This document shows positions 1 through 4,842 of a stretch of 5,261 nt of DNA, piece after piece. Made by a program: the position numbers and the translations under genes. Each line of letters opens with the position of its first letter. The stretch's first letter is position 1. The notes beneath the pieces are model-generated. The model worked only from the letters and a program-made list of their open reading frames with translations. It was not told where the DNA came from and ran no database searches. The stretch is from Candidatus Melainabacteria bacterium GWA2_34_9. Lineage in GTDB: Bacteria; Cyanobacteriota; Vampirovibrionia; Gastranaerophilales; UBA9971. Where the stretch lies: assembly GCA_001784535.1 (NCBI GenBank), contig MFRJ01000037.1, positions 1 through 5,261 of the forward strand. Reading direction: 5' to 3'.

Positions 1-220
1 CTTCGCCCATTGGTGGTCTGTCACCTTGCGGTCTAGGTGGAAACGGTCTTCCTCCGCCCATTGGTGGTCTGTCACCTTGTGGCCTAGGTGGATATGGTCT
101 TCCTTCGCCCATTGGTGGTCTGTCACCTTGCGGTCTTGGAGGAAACGGTCTTCCTCCACCCATTGGTGGTCTGTCACCTTGCGGTCTAGGTGGATATGGT
201 CTTCCTTCGCCCATTGGCGG
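1..220 (-). repeat. 51-bp in-frame tandem repeat array in infB (17-residue Gly/Pro/Arg units)
   Basis: Four full units and the start of a fifth are visible, with their Met-Gly codons at 214, 163, 112, 61 and 10, exactly 51 bp apart. Each unit reads M-G-(E/G)-G-R-P-(Y/F)-P-P-R-P-Q-G-D-R-P-P. Units alternate strictly between an E/Y type (starting at 214 and 112) and a G/F type (163 and 61), so the higher-order period is 102 bp. Copies of the same type differ by only two or three silent changes. The encoded segment should be disordered and positively charged. The array continues past the window edge, so the copy number is unknown. Confidence 0.95.
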
Positions 221-538
221 TGTTGATTTTCGAGAATCAGTTTCAGTTGGTTTAGCTATTTCTTGTTGAATTTCGGGTTTTTTTGTTACTTCTTGAGGTG
301 CAGAAGAAGGAACTTTTTTGGAAGGCTCGACAGGTTTGGTTTCTAATTTAGGAGCAGTAGGAGAAGATGATTTTTTCGTAATTAAAGCCGCAAGTTTATC
401 AGCATCTTCTGTGCTAACAGTGCTTGCATGGGATTTTGCCATAACATTTAATTTTTGTTCAAGCAAATCCATCACTTCTTTGTTAGAAAGCTCTAATTTC
501 TTTGCTAAATCGTATATTCTGATTTTTTCTGCTGCCAT
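1..538 (-). CDS. infB: Translation initiation factor IF-2, N-terminal part (runs off the left edge)
   Basis: IF-2 is the cytoplasmic GTPase that places initiator fMet-tRNA on the 30S subunit and promotes 50S joining. Only about the first 179 residues are visible; the G domain and C-terminal domains lie outside the window. Residues 2-50 are a typical IF2_N helical module (EKIRIYDLAKKLELSNKEVMDLL, then a conserved-looking basic/hydrophobic stretch). Residues 60-105 are a Lys/Pro/Glu/Thr-rich disordered linker. From about residue 107 a Gly/Pro/Arg-rich tandem repeat begins and continues to the edge. The ATG at 536-538 is preceded by AGGAGA (548-553) at a 9-nt spacing, a strong ribosome site. It is the last visible gene of rimP-nusA-ylxR-infB, 35 bp after ylxR. 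Long variable N-terminal extensions are normal in IF-2, especially in cyanobacteria. Identity is secure from the N-terminal module and position; the catalytic part cannot be checked here. Confidence 0.93.
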   Translation of the reverse strand, partial: MAAEKIRIYDLAKKLELSNKEVMDLLEQKLNVMAKSHASTVSTEDADKLAALITKKSSSPTAPKLETKPVEPSKKVPSSAPQEVTKKPEIQQEIAKPTETDSRKSTPPMGEGRPYPPRPQGDRPPMGGGRPFPPRPQGDRPPMGEGRPYPPRPQGDRPPMGGGRPFPPRPQGDRPPMGE

Positions 539-547
539 CAGCCTTTT

Positions 548-553
548 TCTCCT
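548..553 (-). promoter_or_regulatory. Shine-Dalgarno site of infB
   Basis: AGGAGA on the minus strand lies 9 nt before the ATG at 536-538. It is one of the clearest ribosome sites in the window and supports this start codon for infB. Confidence 0.8.
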
Positions 554-573
554 AATTTTTTTACCTTTCGGAA

Positions 574-822
574 CTACTGTTCCACCTTTTCCAAATATTC
601 TATTATTTCTGCAGGCACCTCTCTTTTTAAAATTTTCTGAAGTTTTTTCTTTTTAAGAATTATATTTATACATTCAATATTATAACAAATATATGATGAA
701 CGACCAAAATGTCTTGATGTGGGATTTATAATTATTTCACCCGTATCATAAAGCTTCATGATTCTTATCATTTCAGCTCTGCTTTTAACATTAGCACACC
801 CGATACATTTTCTAAAGGGCAA
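574..822 (-). CDS. ylxR: YlxR / RnpM family small RNA-binding protein
   Basis: This is an 82-residue member of the YlxR (DUF448) family, usually encoded between nusA and infB. In Bacillus the protein has been renamed RnpM because it modulates RNase P; that role is family knowledge and is not shown here. The hallmarks are visible: the N-terminal RKCIGC motif (C6, C9), the basic/hydrophobic MIRIMK segment (18-23), the FGRSSYIC block (39-46), a second Cys at 51, then a Lys-rich helix (57-68, ILKKKKLQKILK). The four cysteines sit where many family members have them. The start is TTG at 820-822, supported by GAGGAA 8 nt upstream and by the protein beginning right at the conserved motif. The nearby ATG (836-838) is out of frame. 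It lies 78 bp after nusA and 35 bp before infB, and is probably co-transcribed with both. Its length is slightly under the common 90-100 residues. Confidence 0.93.
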   Translation of the reverse strand: MPFRKCIGCANVKSRAEMIRIMKLYDTGEIIINPTSRHFGRSSYICYNIECINIILKKKKLQKILKREVPAEIIEYLEKVEQ

Positions 823-830
823 TTTTATTA

Positions 831-836
831 TTCCTC
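831..836 (-). promoter_or_regulatory. Shine-Dalgarno site deciding the TTG start of ylxR
   Basis: GAGGAA on the minus strand lies 8 nt before the TTG at 820-822. Because the closest ATG overlaps this site and is in another frame, the site makes TTG the most likely start. Confidence 0.7.
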
Positions 837-843
837 ATATTAT

Positions 844-865
844 TTCCTGCGAAGCGGGAGTTTTT
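844..865. other. Small GC-rich inverted repeat followed by T5 on the plus strand
   Basis: CCTGC (846-850) pairs with GCGGG (854-858) around a GAA loop, extendable by T845-A859 and T844-G860. On the plus strand one of the inner pairs is a G-U wobble and the stem is followed by TTTTT (861-865), which resembles a compact intrinsic terminator. On the minus strand, the transcribed one, the same position is a C-A mismatch and there is no U run. No plus-strand gene ends here, so it may be part of a mobile or repeated intergenic element, an antisense stop, or chance. Confidence 0.4.
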
Positions 866-871
866 AAGACC

Positions 872-900
872 GTTCACTTTGCCCGCCTACGGGGCTGAAC
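872..900. repeat. GC-rich inverted repeat directly after the nusA stop codon
   Basis: The outer arms GTTCA (872-876) and TGAAC (896-900) are complementary. Inside them, GCCCG (881-885) pairs with CGGGGC (890-895) with one bulged base and a CCTA loop. On the minus-strand transcript the hairpin starts immediately after the nusA stop, but what follows is GGTCTTAAAAA rather than a U run, so it is not a standard terminator. It could protect or define the 3' end of the nusA mRNA, reduce downstream expression, or be a REP-like element. Confidence 0.6.
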
Positions 901-2313
901 TCATTCTTTCTTTTTTGAGGTCTTTTTAGGTTTTTCAGGAACAGCTTCAACAACTTCTGTTTCTTCTGCTACTTCTTTTTTAGCTTTTGTGACTTTTTTA
1001 GGTTTTTCGGGAGCAGCTTCTGCAGCTTCTGCAACTTCTGCAACTTCTGCTTCTTCTACTACTTCTTTTTTAGCTTTTGTAGCTTTTTTAGGTTTTTCAG
1101 GAGCAGTTTCTACAACTTCTGTTATTTCGACTGTTTCAACTTGTTCAACAGCCTCTTCTTGTTGTTCATTATATTCTTCAGCAGTTGATTCTTGTCCTTC
1201 TTCCAATTCTTGATAATGTTCTTCCTGATATCTGTCGTATTCGTCTTGCATTTGTTCATACTGAGAAAGACTTTTAATATCAATTCTCCAACCTGTAAGT
1301 CTGTGCGCAAGCCTTACATTTTGACCTTCTTTACCTATTGCAAGGCTTAATTGGTCGTTAGGAACAACAACAAGAGCTTCTTTTCTTTGCGCAGCATCTT
1401 CGTAGACTTGTACCGAAATAATTCTTGCAGGGGAAAGAGCATTTGTTATGTATTCAGCAGGATCGTCAGTATATCTGATAATGTCAATTTTTTCATTTTT
1501 AAGTTCATTGACAATTGTTTGAATTCTGCTTCCTCTTGGACCTATACAAGCTCCAACAGGATCTACATTTGGATCGGTGCTTGCTACAGCAAGTTTTGTC
1601 CTGTATCCTGCTTCTCTGGAAATTGATTTTATTTCTACAATTCCATCTTCGATTTCAGGAACTTCAAGTTCAAACAATTCCTGTACAATTCTCGGGTGAG
1701 TTTGTGACACTACGACTTGTGGAAGCTTGGTTGTTTCTTTTACATCAAGGACATAGACTCTGATTCTGTCATTAACTCTGAAATATTCACCGGGAATTTG
1801 CTCTTTTTGAGGAAGAACCGCATCTGTCCTTCCAATATTTACTATAACATTTCTTGGTTCAACACGTCGAATAATTCCTGTTGCAAGAGTTCCTTTTCTT
1901 TCTGTAAATTCATCAAGAATGAGTTTTCTCTCAGCTTCTCTTATTCTTTGGGTTATAACCTGTTTTGCTGACTGGGCTGCAATTCTGCCAAAATCAGCAG
2001 GGGTTACATCAACTTCAACTTCATCGCCAACTTCGCATTTTGGGTCAATTTTTTTTGCTTCTTCCCAAAGAATTTCGGTATGCTCATTCATTACATCATC
2101 TTCAACGACTTCTTTTGTTCTGAATACACCGATTTCGCCTTTTACTTCATTTACACGACCTGTAATATTAGCAACATGAGTGCCTTTTACATGTTTTTTG
2201 TATGCTGTAACCATTGCATCCTCAAGAGATCTAAGAATAGCTTCTCTCGGAATGCCTTTGTCTCTTTCTAATTCTTCAGTAGCTTCCAGAAGCACTTTTC
2301 CAACTTTAATCAT
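901..2313 (-). CDS. nusA: Transcription termination/antitermination factor NusA with a repetitive acidic/basic tail
   Basis: NusA binds RNA polymerase and nascent RNA, modulating pausing, termination and antitermination. Domains in order are: the N-terminal polymerase-binding domain (about 1-135, with FGRIAAQSAKQVI at 108-120); the S1 domain (about 140-205, from GTLATGIIRR to VVVSQTHP); KH1 (about 207-285, with ACIGPRGSRIQ at 255-265); and KH2 (about 290-350, with NALSPAR, LAIGKEGQNVRLA and TGWRIDIK). The proteobacterial C-terminal AR domains are absent, as is usual outside Proteobacteria. Residues about 351-470 instead form a Glu/Gln-rich then Ala/Lys/Glu-rich tail with three PEKPKK-centred repeats, probably disordered. 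The ATG at 2311-2313 has AAGGAGT 8 nt upstream, and the gene follows rimP by 20 bp. Length is 470 residues, about 120 of them tail. Identity is very secure. Confidence 0.98.
   Translation of the reverse strand: MIKVGKVLLEATEELERDKGIPREAILRSLEDAMVTAYKKHVKGTHVANITGRVNEVKGEIGVFRTKEVVEDDVMNEHTEILWEEAKKIDPKCEVGDEVEVDVTPADFGRIAAQSAKQVITQRIREAERKLILDEFTERKGTLATGIIRRVEPRNVIVNIGRTDAVLPQKEQIPGEYFRVNDRIRVYVLDVKETTKLPQVVVSQTHPRIVQELFELEVPEIEDGIVEIKSISREAGYRTKLAVASTDPNVDPVGACIGPRGSRIQTIVNELKNEKIDIIRYTDDPAEYITNALSPARIISVQVYEDAAQRKEALVVVPNDQLSLAIGKEGQNVRLAHRLTGWRIDIKSLSQYEQMQDEYDRYQEEHYQELEEGQESTAEEYNEQQEEAVEQVETVEITEVVETAPEKPKKATKAKKEVVEEAEVAEVAEAAEAAPEKPKKVTKAKKEVAEETEVVEAVPEKPKKTSKKKE
912..1110 (-). repeat. 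Three degenerate repeats encoding the PEKPKK tail of NusA
   Basis: The NusA tail holds APEKPKK at residues 404-410 and 434-440 and a diverged VPEKPKK at 458-464. The first two copies continue as (A/V)TKAKKEV with an acid-rich spacer of E, A and V residues; the last is cut short as TSKKKE before the stop. Between copies, short Ala/Glu/Val triplet repeats (AEVAEVAEAAEAA, from 422) suggest replication slippage. Unit spacing varies (30 and 24 residues), so this is an older, less regular array than the one in infB. Confidence 0.85.
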
Positions 2314-2321
2314 GTTTGTTT

Positions 2322-2328
2322 ACTCCTT
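2322..2328 (-). promoter_or_regulatory. Shine-Dalgarno site of nusA
   Basis: AAGGAGT on the minus strand lies 8 nt before the nusA ATG, inside the 20-bp gap after rimP. It is a strong site that fixes the start of nusA. Confidence 0.8.
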
Positions 2329-2333
2329 ATAAT

Positions 2334-2825
2334 TTAAAATTCGTATTTAGGTTCAAGTTTTATTTGTGAAATATTATTTTCTTCTATGTCGATAATTTGA
2401 TTTGTTTCTTCGAGTTTTATTTTTAATCCTGTTTCTTTGTTGTAATCAATAATTGTTCCGATAAAATTTTTTATATTCTCATTAGTTGTTTTTTTAAGCT
2501 TGACTTTAACCCTACTTTCTTTAAAAATCTCGTATTCTCTGGGAGATTTGAGTTTTCTTTCAGTACCGGGACTGCTTACTTCAAGATAAAACGGGACAGG
2601 TATCATTAAATCCAAGTGTTCAGCCAATATAGTTGTTACTTTTTCGCAATCTTCGTGAGTTGTTGGTCCTTTAGGATTATAAATAAATATTTGAAGATGC
2701 CATTTGTTAAATTCGTTAACGAAATCGACTTCCAGAAGTTCCAACTCGAATTCTTCTGCAGCTTTTTCTATTACCGGCGTAACCTTTTTGATTATTTCGA
2801 TTTTGTTTATATTGTCTTTATTCAC
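2334..2825 (-). CDS. rimP: Ribosome maturation factor RimP
   Basis: RimP is a cytoplasmic factor needed for 30S subunit maturation, usually encoded just before nusA, as here. The 163-residue product has the normal family length. Its N-terminal alpha/beta domain (about 8-92) shows LLEVDFV (30-36), KWHLQIFIYNPKG (41-53) and DCEKVTTILAEHLD (59-72), followed by the signature LEVSSPGTERKLKSPREY (81-98). The C-terminal SH3-like beta domain follows (about 100-163, with FIGTIIDYN at 121-129 and a closing NISQIKLEP). The start is GTG at 2823-2825: a TAA lies immediately upstream in frame, so no longer start is possible, and the next Met is deep in the domain. No good ribosome site precedes it (AGAG about 10 nt upstream at most), so initiation may be weak. 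It is the first gene of the rimP-nusA-ylxR-infB operon. Confidence 0.97.
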   Translation of the reverse strand: MNKDNINKIEIIKKVTPVIEKAAEEFELELLEVDFVNEFNKWHLQIFIYNPKGPTTHEDCEKVTTILAEHLDLMIPVPFYLEVSSPGTERKLKSPREYEIFKESRVKVKLKKTTNENIKNFIGTIIDYNKETGLKIKLEETNQIIDIEENNISQIKLEPKYEF

Positions 2826-2844
2826 TTAAAATGTCTCTATTAAG

Positions 2845-2876
2845 TAAAGAAGAGAGTGGGGGTTGCCCACTCTCTT
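2845..2876 (-). terminator. Probable intrinsic terminator between the U32-family gene and rimP
   Basis: AGAGAGTGGG (2851-2860) and CCCACTCTCT (2866-2875) form a perfect 10-bp stem around a 5-nt loop, with one further A-T pair (2850/2876). On the minus strand the stem is followed by TTCTTTACTT, a modest pyrimidine tail. It lies 37 bp beyond the U32-gene stop and about 25 bp before the rimP start. The most likely role is ending the U32 transcript. If any transcription comes through or starts just upstream, it would act as a leader attenuator for the rimP operon. The imperfect U tail is the main reason for caution. Confidence 0.65.
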
Positions 2877-2887
2877 TCGAGTTGTGA

Positions 2888-2922
2888 ATATATTAACATT
2901 AAATTTATAAAATTACAAATTA
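2888..2922 (-). promoter_or_regulatory. Weak candidate promoter for the rimP operon
   Basis: On the minus strand TTGTAA (2917-2922) and TAATAT (2894-2899) are 17 bp apart, each matching the sigma-70 consensus at 4 of 6 positions. Transcription from here would start just before the 2851-2875 hairpin and place it in the rimP leader. The background is so AT-rich that chance matches are expected; no better site lies between the U32 gene and rimP. The -35 box lies within the last codons of the U32 gene. Confidence 0.22.
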
Positions 2923-4640
2923 TTCTTTAATAAATATTTCTCGATGCCGTATTCTTCGGTCAAAAATTTTGTATCAAATTTGTATTTTGGATTGTATAAA
3001 GAATCAAAGTATTTGTTTAGCAAAATTGGAACAAATTTTGCGGGCAGACTGCTAAAATCAATCACAAATTCATTAATGCCGATTTCCTGAAAAACATTTA
3101 TGTATTTATATAAATCCAGAATTTTATCCTTAAACATGTGCATTCTGCAAAATCCGTCTACTGCAATAGGGAAAGATTTTTTAACCATTTTGTCCTGAAT
3201 TGCATAAGTTCCATTATGGCATGGAGCGGTGCATGACAGGCGCGATAATATTGCAGAATCTTTGTTTAAAGGGCATAATCCCGAACTTGGAACTCTTGAG
3301 CTTCCGGCAATAGTGATTTGTCTATATGGAATTTTATCTTCAATCTTTTCTATGCATTGTTTTATATTCTCTATTCCCTGAAAATTGCTGAAATCAAGAG
3401 TTTTTATGCTGTGATAGCCTTCAAGAAGATCAATTGATGAACTGTTTTGTATATTAAACCCGTGACCGATTTCAATAGGTATATTAAGATTTTTGTCTTT
3501 AATTATGCTCCACCAGTAGCCCATATTATTTATTACAACTGAATGCGGGCATGGAGCCTGTGTTAAAACAGATTTTGTGTATTCGTACACCCTGTCAAAA
3601 TCCCTTTCGGTTAAAACTTTAGGAGTTCCTAATTTAAGCTTTATTCCATATTCAGCGCATTCGTTTTTGACTTGATCAATTATTTTATTAAAGCTGTATT
3701 TTGCCAAATCGGCTGTATTTAAGATTTCCCCGTATTCTATGGCATTAATAGGGTTAATTTTAATTTTTTTCAGGTATTTTTTTAATTCTTTAATCTGTTC
3801 AAGACTTGTAAGTCTTAAGTTTAGAAGAGGATAAGATTTATTTTTCTCCAGATTTCTATATTTGGGTTGGAAAAATCTGTGATATTCCCATTTAAAGTTA
3901 TGAATATTGCCGGAAAATTTAAATGTCCTTCCTCGTGAATTCTGGAATTCTCCCGAAAAATGATCAGTTTTATAAAGAGAATTTTCTATATTTTTGAAAG
4001 GTAACTTTTGATTTTTGTGCATTTCAGGGGATTCAAGTATTTTTACAACAGAATCAATCCCTTCTATAAGTTCTTTTGGTGTATCAAATTTGGCTTTTAT
4101 TATTACTGTATCGATAATTTTATTTTCAATAAGGTCTTTTGCTATCCAGGGAAGATTATTCGAATCAATAGCAAGCTTGTAATTAGTATATTTCTTTATT
4201 TTTAATAAATTTTTAATATAAATCTCTTCGGTTAAATTTATCATTTGAGGTTTGTATATAGAAGAAATAAATTCCGCGCTGGTTAAATTATGTATATTTA
4301 ACCCGGAATCAATTATGATTTTGCCTGAAAATTTAGTATTTTTAATTATTTCGAGTATCGCAGGGTTGTTAACAAGAATTCCTTTAAAATCAAGTGTGTT
4401 TAACAATTCAAACAGATCAATTATTTTTTTTATTTCTGTTTCTTTAATTTCGCTTTTAAAATTTATATAAAAATTTAGATCTTGTTCCTTTGAAATGTTA
4501 ATAAACTCAATAAGCTTTTCATGACCGGCTTTTTTTAAAAAATTTGAATGATAAGCATATATATTTTTACATTTTGTTTCTTTGATAAAATATATTTCTT
4601 CAAGAGTATTAACAGGAACAATTATTTCAGGAATTTTCAT
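2913..4640 (-). CDS. Peptidase U32-family protein with two U32-like halves and a C-terminal Cys cluster
   Basis: The 575-residue product resembles the peptidase U32 family. Well-studied members (TrhP, RlhA, UbiU/UbiV) act in RNA or ubiquinone hydroxylation with a 4Fe-4S cluster rather than as proven proteases. The C-terminal half carries the family-like block GLCPLN (454-459), LSCTAPCHNGTY (468-479), DGFC (495-498) and an ending helix/strand pair (KDKILDLYKYINVFQEIGINEFVID), giving Cys at 456, 470, 474 and 498. The canonical Cys just before the G-x-C motif is absent. The N-terminal half (about 1-205) has U32-barrel-like strands without Cys. Residues 86-140 (GILVNNPAILEIIKN, IIIDSGLNIHNLTSAEF) echo 367-420 (SVVINNMGYWWSIIKD, IEIGHGFNIQNSSSIDLL), suggesting internal duplication. 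A middle segment (about 225-260) is aromatic and basic (RGRTFKFSGNIHNFKWEYHRFF). No signal peptide or membrane segment is seen. The ATG at 4638-4640 lacks a strong ribosome site. Substrate unknown. Confidence 0.85.
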   Translation of the reverse strand: MKIPEIIVPVNTLEEIYFIKETKCKNIYAYHSNFLKKAGHEKLIEFINISKEQDLNFYINFKSEIKETEIKKIIDLFELLNTLDFKGILVNNPAILEIIKNTKFSGKIIIDSGLNIHNLTSAEFISSIYKPQMINLTEEIYIKNLLKIKKYTNYKLAIDSNNLPWIAKDLIENKIIDTVIIKAKFDTPKELIEGIDSVVKILESPEMHKNQKLPFKNIENSLYKTDHFSGEFQNSRGRTFKFSGNIHNFKWEYHRFFQPKYRNLEKNKSYPLLNLRLTSLEQIKELKKYLKKIKINPINAIEYGEILNTADLAKYSFNKIIDQVKNECAEYGIKLKLGTPKVLTERDFDRVYEYTKSVLTQAPCPHSVVINNMGYWWSIIKDKNLNIPIEIGHGFNIQNSSSIDLLEGYHSIKTLDFSNFQGIENIKQCIEKIEDKIPYRQITIAGSSRVPSSGLCPLNKDSAILSRLSCTAPCHNGTYAIQDKMVKKSFPIAVDGFCRMHMFKDKILDLYKYINVFQEIGINEFVIDFSSLPAKFVPILLNKYFDSLYNPKYKFDTKFLTEEYGIEKYLLKNNL

Positions 4641-4842
4641 TGTTTATACCGGTACTCGTTTAAAAATAAATCCAATCGTCAATTAGTGAAAATTATATTT
4701 ATTTAGCTACTCAAGTTAATTAGCATTTTAATTAAGTAATATATCATGTGCTTCAAAATACTTCAAATAAAGGATATTTGTATACTTGATTATTACTACA
4801 ATAATCTATGTGAAAGTCTATCAAAAAATATGTGTAAAACCC
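4641..4842. other. AT-rich divergent intergenic region
   Basis: This 202-bp stretch separates two diverging genes and should hold both their promoters. A plausible minus-strand promoter is listed separately. On the plus strand, TATACT (4781-4786) and TACAAT (4797-4802) each match a -10 box at 5 of 6 positions, but neither has a convincing -35 box at normal spacing. No RNA gene, riboswitch-like fold or clear operator was recognised. Confidence 0.5.
4692..4719 (-). promoter_or_regulatory. Candidate sigma-70-type promoter of the U32-family gene
   Basis: On the minus strand a perfect TATAAT (4692-4697) follows TTAACT (4714-4719, 4 of 6 to TTGACA) with 16 bp between. The expected start would give a leader of about 45 nt before the ATG. 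A perfect -10 is some evidence, but the region is very AT-rich. Confidence 0.4.

Noticed and set aside
1..220. CRISPR-like array suggested by regular spacing at the left edge
   Set aside because: The 51-bp units are contiguous, in frame and near-identical throughout, with no unique spacers. It is a coding tandem repeat.
26..226. Plus-strand open frame with a repeated Trp/Ser-rich peptide
   Set aside because: It is the antisense of the infB repeat array. Its repetition is fully explained by the 51-bp units, and it has no ribosome site or recognisable family.
318..656. Plus-strand 112-residue frame with hydrophobic stretches
   Set aside because: It runs antisense across the infB start and the ylxR end, both strongly supported on the minus strand. 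The apparent membrane segments come from antisense of Lys/Glu codons.
989..1213. Plus-strand open frame rich in Ala/Ser/Thr
   Set aside because: It is the antisense shadow of the low-complexity NusA tail; composition alone keeps it open.
1122..1310. Minus-strand Lys/Asn-rich frame overlapping nusA
   Set aside because: It lies in another frame inside the conserved KH2 and tail region of nusA and shows no domain or start signal.
4751..4770. Two adjacent copies of a 10-bp CTTCAAA(A/T)A-like unit
   Set aside because: They match at only 8 of 10 positions in an AT-rich spacer, which is within chance. There is no further copy, so it is not called as an operator or iteron.
4771..4842. Longer N terminus for the right-edge gene from TTG 4786 or GTG 4810
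   Set aside because: The frame is open from 4771, but the ATG at 4843 gives a typical basic-plus-hydrophobic signal start. The extension adds no conserved sequence, and only a poorly spaced AAGGA precedes the TTG.
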